Part shown: in pieces, positions 47,102 through 55,578 of the stretch
Layout of the letters: each line of letters begins with the position of its first letter
Numbering within the stretch: position 1 is the stretch's first letter
Source: Methylomonas koyamae
GTDB taxonomy: Bacteria; Pseudomonadota; Gammaproteobacteria; Methylococcales; Methylomonadaceae
Assembly (NCBI RefSeq): GCF_006483455.1
Contig: NZ_PPPU01000007.1
Span: forward strand, 98,708-162,707
Length of the DNA: 64,000 nt
Reading direction: 5' to 3'
Notes under the pieces: model-generated
Seen by the model: the letters and a program-made list of their open reading frames with translations, nothing else
Told to the model about the DNA's origin: nothing
Databases searched by the model: none
Position numbers and translations under genes: made by a program

Positions 47102-47749
47102 ATGAACACTTACACCATAGACTTATCGTTACGTCCGACTACATTCGATTTGTGGCACGTTTGCTTAGCCGGAACCGCGGCTGTGTTGGCTTTCATTTTG
47201 ATCGCGGTGCTGGTATCGGTATTGCTGGGCTTGCGCCGCTGTAAATCGACCCGGCAACCGGACATGCCGATCGCGGCACCCGAACCCCAAATCAAAGTGG
47301 TGGAAAAGATCGTCGAAGTCGAAAAAATCGTTCAGGCACCGGCCCCGGAACCCGTGGTGCTCAAAGAAGCCACGCCGGATGCGGCTTTACAGTTATTAAG
47401 TTTGTTGCAGAAGGAAGCCCGTTTCCTCGATTTCGTCAAAGAAGACGTCAGTGCGTTTGCCGATGCTGAAATAGGCGCCGCGGCGCGCGTCGTGCATCAA
47501 GGCTGCAGTAAAGTGATCAACGAGCACTTCAAGTTGGCGCCGGTCAGTCAGGATGCCGAAGGTAGCCGCGTGACCCTGAACAAAGGCTTCGACGCCGCCG
47601 CATTTCGTTTGACCGGCAATATCGTCGGCGAAGCCCCGTTCTCCGGCGTGTTGGTGCATAAAGGCTGGCAGGTCACCGAGCTGCATTTGCCGAAACTGAC
47701 CGAAGGCCACAATGCCAAAATCATCGCTGCGGCCGAGGTTGAATTATGA
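47102..47749 (+). CDS. DUF2760 protein
   Basis: 215 residues: a membrane helix at about 18-45, a proline/valine-rich and charged linker (KVVEKIVEVEKIVQ), then the C-terminal DUF2760 domain beginning ALQLLSLLQKEARFLDFVKED and including AAARVVHQGCSKVINEHF. This family is found beside Hsp70-type genes, as here, where the Hsp70 gene overlaps it by 4 bp (ATGA). Its function is unknown; it may anchor the chaperone. No clear ribosome site precedes the ATG. Confidence 0.86.
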   Translation: MNTYTIDLSLRPTTFDLWHVCLAGTAAVLAFILIAVLVSVLLGLRRCKSTRQPDMPIAAPEPQIKVVEKIVEVEKIVQAPAPEPVVLKEATPDAALQLLSLLQKEARFLDFVKEDVSAFADAEIGAAARVVHQGCSKVINEHFKLAPVSQDAEGSRVTLNKGFDAAAFRLTGNIVGEAPFSGVLVHKGWQVTELHLPKLTEGHNAKIIAAAEVEL

Positions 47750-49584
47750 CGGCGCGTTACTCGGTCGGTATCGATTTGGGTACCACGCATTGTGTAATGT
47801 CTTATGTCGATTTGGCGGCGGGCGACGATAGTCCGGCACTGGAAGTGTTTTACACGCCGCAACTGGTTTCGCCGGGCGTGATTGAGGATAAAGCCCAACT
47901 GGCCTCGTTCGCCTACATAGCCCATCCGGCGGAAATCGCCGAGGGCGCGTCGGCTTTGCCGTGGACCGCCAAACCCGAGCATCTGGTCGGCGAAATCGCC
48001 CGTAGCCTGGGAAGCAAGACCCCAATTCGGCTGGTTTCCAGCGCCAAGAGCTGGTTGTGCCATGCCGGCGTCGACTGCAAACAGGCGATTCTGCCGGTCG
48101 ACGCGCCGGAAGACGTGGCCAAGATTTCGCCGTTCGCCGCCAGCAAAGCCTATTTGCAGCATTTGCGCGACGCCTGGAATCATCGTTTCCCGGATCAGCC
48201 GTTGCAGCAGCAGGACTTGACCATCACGGTGCCGGCGTCGTTCGATCCGGCCGCACGGGAATTAACCGTGGAAGCCGCGCGCGAAGTAGGTCTGGGCCAA
48301 GCCGTGTTGCTCGAGGAACCGCAGGCGGCTTTGTACAGTTGGATCGAAAAAAGCGCTGGCGACTGGCGCAATCAGGTCAAAGTCGGCGATGTGATTTTAG
48401 TCGTCGATATCGGCGGCGGCACCACCGACTTGTCATTGATTGCCGTAACCGAACAAGACGGCAATTTGCAATTGACCCGGGTGGCGGTAGGCGATCATAT
48501 TCTGCTCGGCGGCGATAACATGGATTTGGCGCTGGCGTATACGGTTAAGGCCAAGCTGGAAACCGACGGCGGCAAAAAATTGGAGCCCTGGCAATTGCAG
48601 GCCTTGACCCATGCCTGCCGCGAAGCCAAAGAAAAACTGTTTAACCAACCCGATTTGGCTGCTATGCCGCTTGCGGTTGCCGGGCGCGGGTCGTCGCTGA
48701 TCGGCGGCACTTTGCGCAGCGAACTGACTCGGGACGAATTGAACCGGATCCTGGTGGACGGCTTTTTGCCGCATGCTCAAGCCAGCGATAAACCGGTATC
48801 GCGGCCGCGCAGCGGTCTGCGCAACGTCGGCCTGCCGTATGCGCAGGATGCCGGCATTACCCGGCATCTGGCGGCCTTTCTGTCCAGACAGCGCCAGGCA
48901 ACCGACGAGTTCAGTTCAATCGCGCTGGCCGAACACGCCAGCTTCCTGCACCCGACCGCGCTGTTGTTCAACGGCGGTGTATTGAAGGCCGGCGTGTTGG
49001 CCGAACGGCTGATGGCGGTATTGAACAATTGGTTGCAGACCGAACAGGCCGCTCCAGCCCGCTTGCTGCATGGGGCCGATCTGGATTTGGCGGTCGCCCG
49101 CGGTGCGGCATATTACGGTTTCGTGCGCCAAGGTAAAGGCGTGCGGATCAAAGGCGGTACTGCCGCCGCCTACTACGTCGGCATCGAGAGTGCAATGCCG
49201 GCGGTACCCGGTTTGCCGCCGGCGATAGAGGCGTTGTGTATCGCACCGTTCGGCATGGAAGAGGGCAGCGAACAGGAATTGCCGCACGACGAATTCGGCT
49301 TGGTCATCGGCGAGCCGGTACGCTTCCGTTTCTTTGGTTCCAAAACCCGGCGCGAAGACAAGGTTGGCGATCGTCTCGACGAATGGAGCGACGACGAATT
49401 GGAAGAGTTGGACGAAATCGAAATTACCTTGCCGGTGGAAGATGGCCGTCAAGCCGGTGAAATCGTACCGGTGCATTTATCGGCCGCGGTAACCGAAGTC
49501 GGGACGCTGGAATTGCGCGCCGTCTCGCGACGCGACCAGCAGCGCTGGAAAATCGAATTCGATGTTCGCGCCGGCGAAGTCTAA
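47746..49584 (+). CDS. Hsp70-family protein linked to DUF2760
   Basis: 612 residues with an Hsp70-type ATPase domain: GIDLGTTHCVMSYVD (phosphate 1), VPASFDPAARELTVEAA, LLEEPQAALYSW, VVDIGGGTTDLSLI (phosphate 2) and FNGGVLKAGV (adenosine). The C-terminal part (about 400-612) is not the standard DnaK substrate domain; it ends in an acidic stretch DEWSDDELEELDEIE and a beta segment. In related operons a second, larger Hsp70-like gene usually follows, but here a terminator and an oppositely oriented gene come next. It overlaps the DUF2760 gene (ATGA). Confidence 0.88.
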   Translation: MTARYSVGIDLGTTHCVMSYVDLAAGDDSPALEVFYTPQLVSPGVIEDKAQLASFAYIAHPAEIAEGASALPWTAKPEHLVGEIARSLGSKTPIRLVSSAKSWLCHAGVDCKQAILPVDAPEDVAKISPFAASKAYLQHLRDAWNHRFPDQPLQQQDLTITVPASFDPAARELTVEAAREVGLGQAVLLEEPQAALYSWIEKSAGDWRNQVKVGDVILVVDIGGGTTDLSLIAVTEQDGNLQLTRVAVGDHILLGGDNMDLALAYTVKAKLETDGGKKLEPWQLQALTHACREAKEKLFNQPDLAAMPLAVAGRGSSLIGGTLRSELTRDELNRILVDGFLPHAQASDKPVSRPRSGLRNVGLPYAQDAGITRHLAAFLSRQRQATDEFSSIALAEHASFLHPTALLFNGGVLKAGVLAERLMAVLNNWLQTEQAAPARLLHGADLDLAVARGAAYYGFVRQGKGVRIKGGTAAAYYVGIESAMPAVPGLPPAIEALCIAPFGMEEGSEQELPHDEFGLVIGEPVRFRFFGSKTRREDKVGDRLDEWSDDELEELDEIEITLPVEDGRQAGEIVPVHLSAAVTEVGTLELRAVSRRDQQRWKIEFDVRAGEV

Positions 49585-49611
49585 TCGGTAACTTTTCTGC
49601 CCTAAATAAAA

Positions 49612-49637
49612 AATAAGGCCGGAATTCCGGCCTTATT
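49612..49637. terminator. perfect palindromic terminator between convergent genes
   Basis: A 26-bp perfect palindrome AATAAGGCCGGAA/TTCCGGCCTTATT. On the minus strand it is followed by TTTTTATTT, so it is a good intrinsic terminator for the OmpA-type gene; on the plus strand the T-run is weaker. Confidence 0.8.
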
Positions 49638-49663
49638 CGTATCTACGCTCCAGCGTGGCGGAA

Positions 49664-50554
49664 TTATTGCCGGTAGTAAGGCTGCTGGTATTGCTGCTGT
49701 TGAGGATAGCCTTGCTGGTACGGTTGTTGCGGGTAGCCCTGCTGCGGGTATTGTTGCTGGTAGGGTTGGTTTTGCTGCGGATACTGTTGGTATGGCTGAT
49801 TTTGTTGCGGATAACCCTGTTGCTGCTGCGGATAGCCTTGCTGTTGGTAAGGCTGGTTCTGCTGCGGATATTGTTGGTTTTGCTGGGCGGCGCCGGCGTT
49901 CTGGTTAGCGTTGATCGACAACTCCACCCGGCGGTTGATGGCCCGGTTGGCGTCGCTGGTGTTCGGCACTTTCGGCGAACTTTCGCCCATGCCCTGTTGC
50001 GAGATGCGCATCCGGTTCACGCCGCGGGACGATAGAAAATTGGCGACACTGGTGGCGCGGGCTTCGGACAGCCGCTGGTTGTCGGCATCCGAGCCGACAT
50101 CGTCGGTGTGGCCGGTGACCGAAAGCGTCGAATCGGGATAGTTGTTCAGTACCCGGGCGACCGGATCCAGCGCATGTTGCGCCTCCGGCGTCAAATCCGA
50201 TTTACCGAAGGCGAAGGTGACGTCGCTGGTGCTGGGCATGTTCAATACCAATTGGTTTTCGGCCGTACGCTGCACTTCGATACCGGTGCCTTGCAGCGAT
50301 TGCTGCATCTCTTCCTGCTGTTTATCCATGTAATAACCGATACCGGCACCGACTGCAGCACCGGCCAAAGCGCCCAAGCCGGCGTTTTTCCAATCGTTGC
50401 CGCCGAACAGGGTACCGGCGCCGGCACCGACCGCGGCGCCGATGCCGGCGCCTTTGCCCAGATTGCTCATGCCGGACTGGCCGGTATACGGGTTGGTGGC
50501 ACAAGCGCTCAGCAGCGCGGCGCTGATGGAAATGGCAAGTAATTTCTTATACAT
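49664..50554 (-). CDS. OmpA-family lipoprotein with glycine zipper and Q/Y/P-rich tail
   Basis: A 296-residue outer membrane lipoprotein. ATG at 50554 gives MYKKLLAISISAALLSAC, with the lipobox LLSAC at Cys18. The glycine-zipper region (about 33-75) has GAGIGAAVGAGAGTLFGG; the OmpA peptidoglycan-binding domain (about 105-216) has FAFGKSDLTPEAQ, VTGHTDDVGSDADNQRLSEARA and NRRVELSI. The last 75 residues are Q, Y, P and G only in practice. Without the tail it is like E. coli YiaD. An upstream extension to 50668 is not a signal peptide and is ignored. Confidence 0.9.
   Translation of the reverse strand: MYKKLLAISISAALLSACATNPYTGQSGMSNLGKGAGIGAAVGAGAGTLFGGNDWKNAGLGALAGAAVGAGIGYYMDKQQEEMQQSLQGTGIEVQRTAENQLVLNMPSTSDVTFAFGKSDLTPEAQHALDPVARVLNNYPDSTLSVTGHTDDVGSDADNQRLSEARATSVANFLSSRGVNRMRISQQGMGESSPKVPNTSDANRAINRRVELSINANQNAGAAQQNQQYPQQNQPYQQQGYPQQQQGYPQQNQPYQQYPQQNQPYQQQYPQQGYPQQPYQQGYPQQQQYQQPYYRQ
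49667..49891 (-). repeat. Q/Y/P-rich repeat region coding the lipoprotein tail
   Basis: The region encodes residues 222-296 as degenerate copies of QQNQPYQQ and GYPQQ. In DNA it is a set of near-identical 15-30 base units in the three bases CTG, TTG, GGG frame context. Such repeats can expand or contract by slippage. Confidence 0.75.
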
Positions 50555-50686
50555 AGTCTTGGTCCTGGTTGTGATGCAAAAATCGTCGACGCCAATTTGG
50601 CATGCCGTCGGTTGCCGGAAATTTAAACGTCGTTTTCTTAAATCGTTCTTAAAATCGGCGGCGACCATTGCCGGGTGAGTTACCAG

Positions 50687-51508
50687 TTAAGGCAAAGGCG
50701 GCTGAGGCTCCCCAATTTCGTCGATCTGTACGCTCTGTCCCACGGCTAGGCTGCCCGATTTGTCATGCAACGCATTTTGCCCGAAATACACTTTGTTCTG
50801 CCATTTGCGTAGCCGGCTTAAGGTCGCCAACGGTTCTTTGCCGGAAATCGCGGTTTCCGGATCGATTGTCGGCACCGGGCAGCGCGAACATGGTTTGGGC
50901 AGCCGGAAACCGATACCGTTGATGCTGACCCGCCGCCATCGGTCTTCGGCATAACTGTCGCAGCCGGAAACCACCAGATTGGGCCGGAAACGGACCATGT
51001 CGTAGTCCAATTGCATGGCTTGATTCAAGGCCGTCAACGAACCCTCGGATACCAGCAAAAACGGAAAGCCGTCGGAGAACGCCGTTTGGTCGGCGACCGT
51101 CGCATAGTTGAGGTCGACTTGGCGGCGGTCCTCGGCGGCTTGGTATACCAGGCGACAATCGGTTTGCAAAAACTCGCTGAGCCAAGCGTCGGCTTCGGCA
51201 CCGCAGGTTTCCGCTCGGCATTGGTCGTGCCAGACAGTAACCTCGATGGTTTCGCTGCTGCTGGCGGTTAACGGCAATATCAGATCCCTTCTGCCAGGGG
51301 CCGACAGAATCAAGCGGTCGGCATCGATCCAGGTTTTTACCAGGGCCATTTGCGGTAAACGCCGTTGGCTGAGAAATTGACGGTCGCGGTCGATGAGCAT
51401 CCATTTGCGGTCGTAAAGCAGACCTTTCTCATCGACCGGCCATTGCGTAACCTGGAATCCGGACAAGGATTTGACCGGGTAGACATAGATTCGGCTGAGT
51501 GTCGGCAT
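50687..51508 (-). CDS. MOSC-domain protein (YcbX-like, without ferredoxin domain)
   Basis: 273 residues: an N-terminal MOSC beta-barrel domain (IYVYPVKSLSGFQVTQWPVDEKGLLYDR, residues 7-34) and a MOSC domain with the conserved Cys segment LPKPCSRCPVPTIDPETA and KVYFGQNA. YcbX in E. coli also carries a C-terminal ferredoxin domain, missing here. MOSC proteins bind molybdenum cofactor and reduce N-hydroxylated compounds. With moeA-mobB in the same window it supports molybdenum use. The PilZ gene lies 11 bp upstream. Confidence 0.85.
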   Translation of the reverse strand: MPTLSRIYVYPVKSLSGFQVTQWPVDEKGLLYDRKWMLIDRDRQFLSQRRLPQMALVKTWIDADRLILSAPGRRDLILPLTASSSETIEVTVWHDQCRAETCGAEADAWLSEFLQTDCRLVYQAAEDRRQVDLNYATVADQTAFSDGFPFLLVSEGSLTALNQAMQLDYDMVRFRPNLVVSGCDSYAEDRWRRVSINGIGFRLPKPCSRCPVPTIDPETAISGKEPLATLSRLRKWQNKVYFGQNALHDKSGSLAVGQSVQIDEIGEPQPPLP

Positions 51509-51519
51509 GGATTTTTGCT

Positions 51520-51909
51520 TTAGCTGAAATTCAAGTCGGTTTGGGTATGAAGTAGATGTTCGGCCAATTCGCTATTCAGACTGTCGAATTTGATGCCATA
51601 GCGGTTTTGGTCGGCGTCATGGTGGACGACGGTGGCTTCGATCTGGAACCGTCGACCGTCGCCGAATAGCAGAAATAGGCTAACCCGGCTTTTTTTTTTA
51701 ATTTTTTTGCTGGTGATAACCGCGGCGCCGCGGCTGCTGATGTCGCGCAACAATACCGGAAACAGACGCGGAAACCAAAGGCTGTGTATTTTTACGGCCG
51801 CTTTGATGTCGTTGCGCAGATAGCGCACGGCAGTGCGTTTGTTGGACCATTCGCTATCAAGATCGATTTCTTGATCGAGAAAATCCATGGAAAAATCCGA
51901 ATCAGACAT
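51520..51909 (-). CDS. PilZ-domain c-di-GMP receptor
   Basis: ATG at 51909 gives 129 residues: a short acidic N-terminus and a PilZ domain with RTAVR (25-29, the RxxxR motif), LRDISSRGAAV (56-61, D-x-S-x-x-G) and EATVVHHDADQNRYGIKF. Both c-di-GMP contacts are intact. It is a single-domain receptor, so its output is through binding a partner. A 23-residue longer frame upstream is unlikely. It is 11 bp upstream of the MOSC gene on the same strand. Confidence 0.83.
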   Translation of the reverse strand: MSDSDFSMDFLDQEIDLDSEWSNKRTAVRYLRNDIKAAVKIHSLWFPRLFPVLLRDISSRGAAVITSKKIKKKSRVSLFLLFGDGRRFQIEATVVHHDADQNRYGIKFDSLNSELAEHLLHTQTDLNFS

Positions 51910-52046
51910 AGCGAATGCCACAAGCAAGGAGTGGTTAAGTATTGAACCTAAACCGGTAAAATTCAATAGAAGCCACACGATTATCGGTTAGGCTTGCTGG
52001 CAATTTATCGATAAAATGCAGGGATCTTTACGGATAGCCGCAAAAC

Positions 52047-53279
52047 ATGAAAAAACTCCAACGCTTAGCCGCCGGCCTATTGATTCCATTCTGTTGCAGT
52101 GTGCCGCTACCGGCCGCGGCCAAGGCCAAACCGACTACGGCCGCCGCCAAGCCTCAAACCAAACCAGCCCCCGCGCCGGCCCAGCAAACGCCGAAGCAAA
52201 TCGTCAAGATCGCGTACTTCGCGCAGGAACAGGTCGCGCCGCCGGCTTTGTCCAACTTGGACCCGTTCATTCCAAACAAAGGCGAGCTCGGCGCCGAATT
52301 GGCGATTAGCGACAACAATACCACCGGCCAATTTACCGGCCAGCAATACGAACTGAAAAAAATCCTGGTCCCGGCCGACGCCGATCCGCAATCCCTATTC
52401 GATGGCATCGACGCCGACCTGGTGTTGCTTAATGTCGCAGCCGACCAATTGAATAAACTGGCCGATCGGCCGATCGCCAAAACCAAACTGCTGTTCGATG
52501 TCGCCAATAGCAGCGACGAGTTGCGCAACGCGGATTGCCGGCATAACGTCTTGCACATCTTGCCGAACCGGGCGATGCGTGCCGACGCCCTGGCGCAATA
52601 CATGTTGAAAAAGCGCTGGCAGAATTGGTTTTTAGTCGTAGGCCCGGCGCCGGAAGACAAACTCTACGCGGCCGCGATCAAACGCGCGGCCAAGCGCTTC
52701 GGTATGAAGCTCGTCGCCGAGAAAGAATGGAACCAGGATTACGACGCCCGCCGCACGGCCCAAGCCGACGTGCCGACCTTCACCCAGGTCGACGATTACG
52801 ATGTGCTGGTAATTGCCGACGAGCAGGGCCTGTTCGGCGAATATCTGGATTACCGCACCTGGAAACCGCGGCCGGTGATCGGCACCCAAGGCCTAACCGC
52901 GACGGCCTGGCACCGGAGCCACGAACAGTGGGGGGCGGTGCAATTGCAGAACCGTTTCAAGATTGCATCGGGGCGTTGGATGGAAGAGCAGGACTACGCC
53001 GCTTACCTGGCGGTCAGAGCCATCGGCGAGGCTAGTATCCGGACCAAATCCAACCAGATGCCGGCGTTGAAGGATTATCTGTTGTCCGATGCCTTTGCCT
53101 TGCAAGGTTATAAAGGCATGCCGCTGTCGTTCCGCAAATGGGACGGCCAGTTACGGCAACCCATCCTGTTGGCCGCGCCGCGCTCGCTGGTGGCAGTGGC
53201 GCCGATCGAGGGTTTTTTGCATCCGAAAACCGAACTCGATACGCTGGGCTTCGACCAACCGGAAACGGGTTGTAAATAA
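52047..53279 (+). CDS. periplasmic substrate-binding protein of PQQ-dependent alcohol oxidation type
   Basis: 410 residues: a signal peptide (about 1-25), a proline/alanine/lysine-rich linker (about 25-50), then a type I periplasmic-binding fold with [66 protein letters not shown] and [21 protein letters not shown]. The pattern, including the Cys after RNAD, fits the TIGR03863-like class seen with PQQ alcohol dehydrogenase systems. No ABC permease or dehydrogenase gene is adjacent, so it is an orphan here. The next gene is uvrB. Confidence 0.8.
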   Translation: MKKLQRLAAGLLIPFCCSVPLPAAAKAKPTTAAAKPQTKPAPAPAQQTPKQIVKIAYFAQEQVAPPALSNLDPFIPNKGELGAELAISDNNTTGQFTGQQYELKKILVPADADPQSLFDGIDADLVLLNVAADQLNKLADRPIAKTKLLFDVANSSDELRNADCRHNVLHILPNRAMRADALAQYMLKKRWQNWFLVVGPAPEDKLYAAAIKRAAKRFGMKLVAEKEWNQDYDARRTAQADVPTFTQVDDYDVLVIADEQGLFGEYLDYRTWKPRPVIGTQGLTATAWHRSHEQWGAVQLQNRFKIASGRWMEEQDYAAYLAVRAIGEASIRTKSNQMPALKDYLLSDAFALQGYKGMPLSFRKWDGQLRQPILLAAPRSLVAVAPIEGFLHPKTELDTLGFDQPETGCK

Positions 53280-53322
53280 TCATGGTTTCGACAAATCGGA
53301 TCAATTCGGCAAGGAAGTCGGC

Positions 53323-55419
53323 ATGAGCGACAAGCGGCGGATGGAGATCAGCCAGTCGGCGATATCCGGCGTACTGGCAGTGGAAGAGCCGTCAGTCAAG
53401 GGCAAAGGCTTCCAGCCAAAGCCGTTCAAAATTCAAAGCCGTTATCAACCGGCCGGCGACCAGCCCACAGCGATTCGACAATTGGTGGAAGGCATTAACG
53501 ACGGCGAAGTTCACCAAACCCTGCTTGGGGTAACGGGTTCCGGCAAAACCTTCACCATTGCCAACGTGATTCAGCAGACGCAACGGCCGGCGATGATCAT
53601 GGCGCCGAACAAAACCCTGGCAGCCCAGCTTTACGGCGAGATGAAGGAGTTTTTTCCGGAAAACAGCGTCGAGTACTTCGTCTCCTATTACGACTATTAC
53701 CAGCCGGAAGCCTATATCCCGGCTTCCGACACCTTCATCGACAAGGACGCGTCGCTGAACGAACATATCGAGCAGATGCGCTTGTCGGCGACCAAGGCGT
53801 TGCTGGAGCGGCGCGATACCATCGTCGTCGCCACCGTGTCGGCGATCTACGGCTTGGGCGAGCCGGAATCCTATTTCCAGATGGTGTTGCATCTGGTGCG
53901 CGGCGATATGATCAAGCAGCGCGACATTCTGCGCCGGCTGGCGGAAATGCAATACACCCGCAACGATATCGAGCTGCGTCGCGCCACCTATCGGGTGCGC
54001 GGCGATGTGATCGACGTGTTTCCGGCCGAATCGGAAGAGCAGGCTTTGCGTATTGAACTGTTCGACGACGAGATCGAACGCCTGTCGATGTTCGACCCGT
54101 TGACCGGCGAGGTTACCCAGCGCCTGGCCCGGTTCACGCTGTATCCGAAAAGCCATTACGTCACGCCGCGCGACCAGTTGCTCAGTGCGGTCGAAAAAAT
54201 CAAGTTGGAATTGGTCGAACGGCTGGCGCAGTTGCGCGAAGACCATAAGTTAGTCGAAGCCCAGCGGTTGGAGCAGCGCACGTTGTTCGACATCGAAATG
54301 ATTATGGAAGTCGGCTACTGCTCCGGCATCGAAAATTACTCGCGGCATTTGTCCAATCGCACCGAAGGCGAGTCGCCGCCGACCATGTTCGACTATCTAC
54401 CGAAAGATGCGTTGGTCATCATCGACGAAAGCCACGTCACGGTGCCGCAGATCGGGGCGATGTACAAAGGCGACCGTTCGCGTAAGGAAACCTTGGTCGA
54501 ATACGGATTCAGACTACCGTCGGCGCTGGATAACCGGCCGCTACGTTTCGAAGAGTTCGAGCGCATTTGCGGGCAACGGATTTACGTGTCGGCCACGCCG
54601 GGCGGTTACGAGAAGGAGCACGCCGGCGCCGTGGTCGAGCAAGTGGTGCGTCCGACCGGCTTGGTCGATCCGATCGTGGAAGTGCGGCCGGCCACCAGCC
54701 AGGTCGACGATTTGCTGTCGGAGATCAACAAGCGGATTGCGGTGCAGGAACGGGTGTTGGTGACGACATTGACCAAGCGCATGTCGGAAGATTTGACCGA
54801 TTACCTGATGGAACACGGCATCAAAGTCAGGTATCTGCATTCGGATATCGAGACGGTGGAACGGGTGGAAATCATCCGCGATTTGCGGCTGGGGGTGTTC
54901 GACGTATTGGTCGGCATCAACCTGTTGCGTGAAGGTCTGGACATCCCGGAAGTCTCGCTGGTGGCGATTCTGGATGCCGATAAGGAAGGCTTTTTGCGCT
55001 CGTTGACCTCGTTGATCCAGACCATCGGCCGCGCGGCGCGCAACGCCAACGGTAAAGTGATTCTGTACGGCGACAAAATCACGGGCTCGATGCAGCAGGC
55101 GATCGACGAAACCGAACGGCGGCGGGCGAAACAGATCGAATTCAACAAGCAGCATAATATCCAGCCCCGCACCGTATTCAAATCGGTCACCGACATCCTG
55201 GAGTTGGCGATTCCCGGTTCCGGCGGTTCGATCAGTACCGCCCGAGCCAAAGTGGCGGAACCGGCCGGCAATTACAAAGCGTTGACGCCGAAGCAGGCCG
55301 CCAAGACCCTCAAGCAATTGGAAGAAAAGATGTATCAGCATGCCAAGAATCTGGAATTCGAGGACGCCGCCCGGGTCAGGGATCAAATCAAACTGTTGCA
55401 GGCAGAGATGGCGGTTTGA
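53323..55419 (+). CDS. uvrB: excinuclease ABC subunit B
   Basis: UvrB verifies DNA damage delivered by UvrA and loads UvrC. ATG at 53323, with GGAAG before it, gives 698 residues; the first 20 or so are extra to E. coli. GVTGSGKTF (Walker A), the beta-hairpin [21 protein letters not shown] (Walker B), RVGRAARN-type motif (here TIGRAARN) and the C-terminal UVR segment [24 protein letters not shown] are present. A much longer upstream frame overlaps the preceding gene and is not used. Confidence 0.96.
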   Translation: MSDKRRMEISQSAISGVLAVEEPSVKGKGFQPKPFKIQSRYQPAGDQPTAIRQLVEGINDGEVHQTLLGVTGSGKTFTIANVIQQTQRPAMIMAPNKTLAAQLYGEMKEFFPENSVEYFVSYYDYYQPEAYIPASDTFIDKDASLNEHIEQMRLSATKALLERRDTIVVATVSAIYGLGEPESYFQMVLHLVRGDMIKQRDILRRLAEMQYTRNDIELRRATYRVRGDVIDVFPAESEEQALRIELFDDEIERLSMFDPLTGEVTQRLARFTLYPKSHYVTPRDQLLSAVEKIKLELVERLAQLREDHKLVEAQRLEQRTLFDIEMIMEVGYCSGIENYSRHLSNRTEGESPPTMFDYLPKDALVIIDESHVTVPQIGAMYKGDRSRKETLVEYGFRLPSALDNRPLRFEEFERICGQRIYVSATPGGYEKEHAGAVVEQVVRPTGLVDPIVEVRPATSQVDDLLSEINKRIAVQERVLVTTLTKRMSEDLTDYLMEHGIKVRYLHSDIETVERVEIIRDLRLGVFDVLVGINLLREGLDIPEVSLVAILDADKEGFLRSLTSLIQTIGRAARNANGKVILYGDKITGSMQQAIDETERRRAKQIEFNKQHNIQPRTVFKSVTDILELAIPGSGGSISTARAKVAEPAGNYKALTPKQAAKTLKQLEEKMYQHAKNLEFEDAARVRDQIKLLQAEMAV

Positions 55420-55578
55420 GCGGACACCGGCGGTGGCAGACAAATTACCATCGTCTAAACTTTGAACTGAGTTGAAACAAAGCGACCGCGTCTGGGGTAA
55501 AACGTCGTTACATCTCGCTCCGCGTTAAAGTCGACATGGCTAGCGCGGCGCCGAAACATTGCTAGGAACGGTTCGAAT

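Noticed and set aside
49664..50554. YfiB partner for the YfiR operon
   Set aside because: It is an OmpA lipoprotein, but it lies 21 kb away with a glycine zipper and Q-rich tail and no link to the operon.
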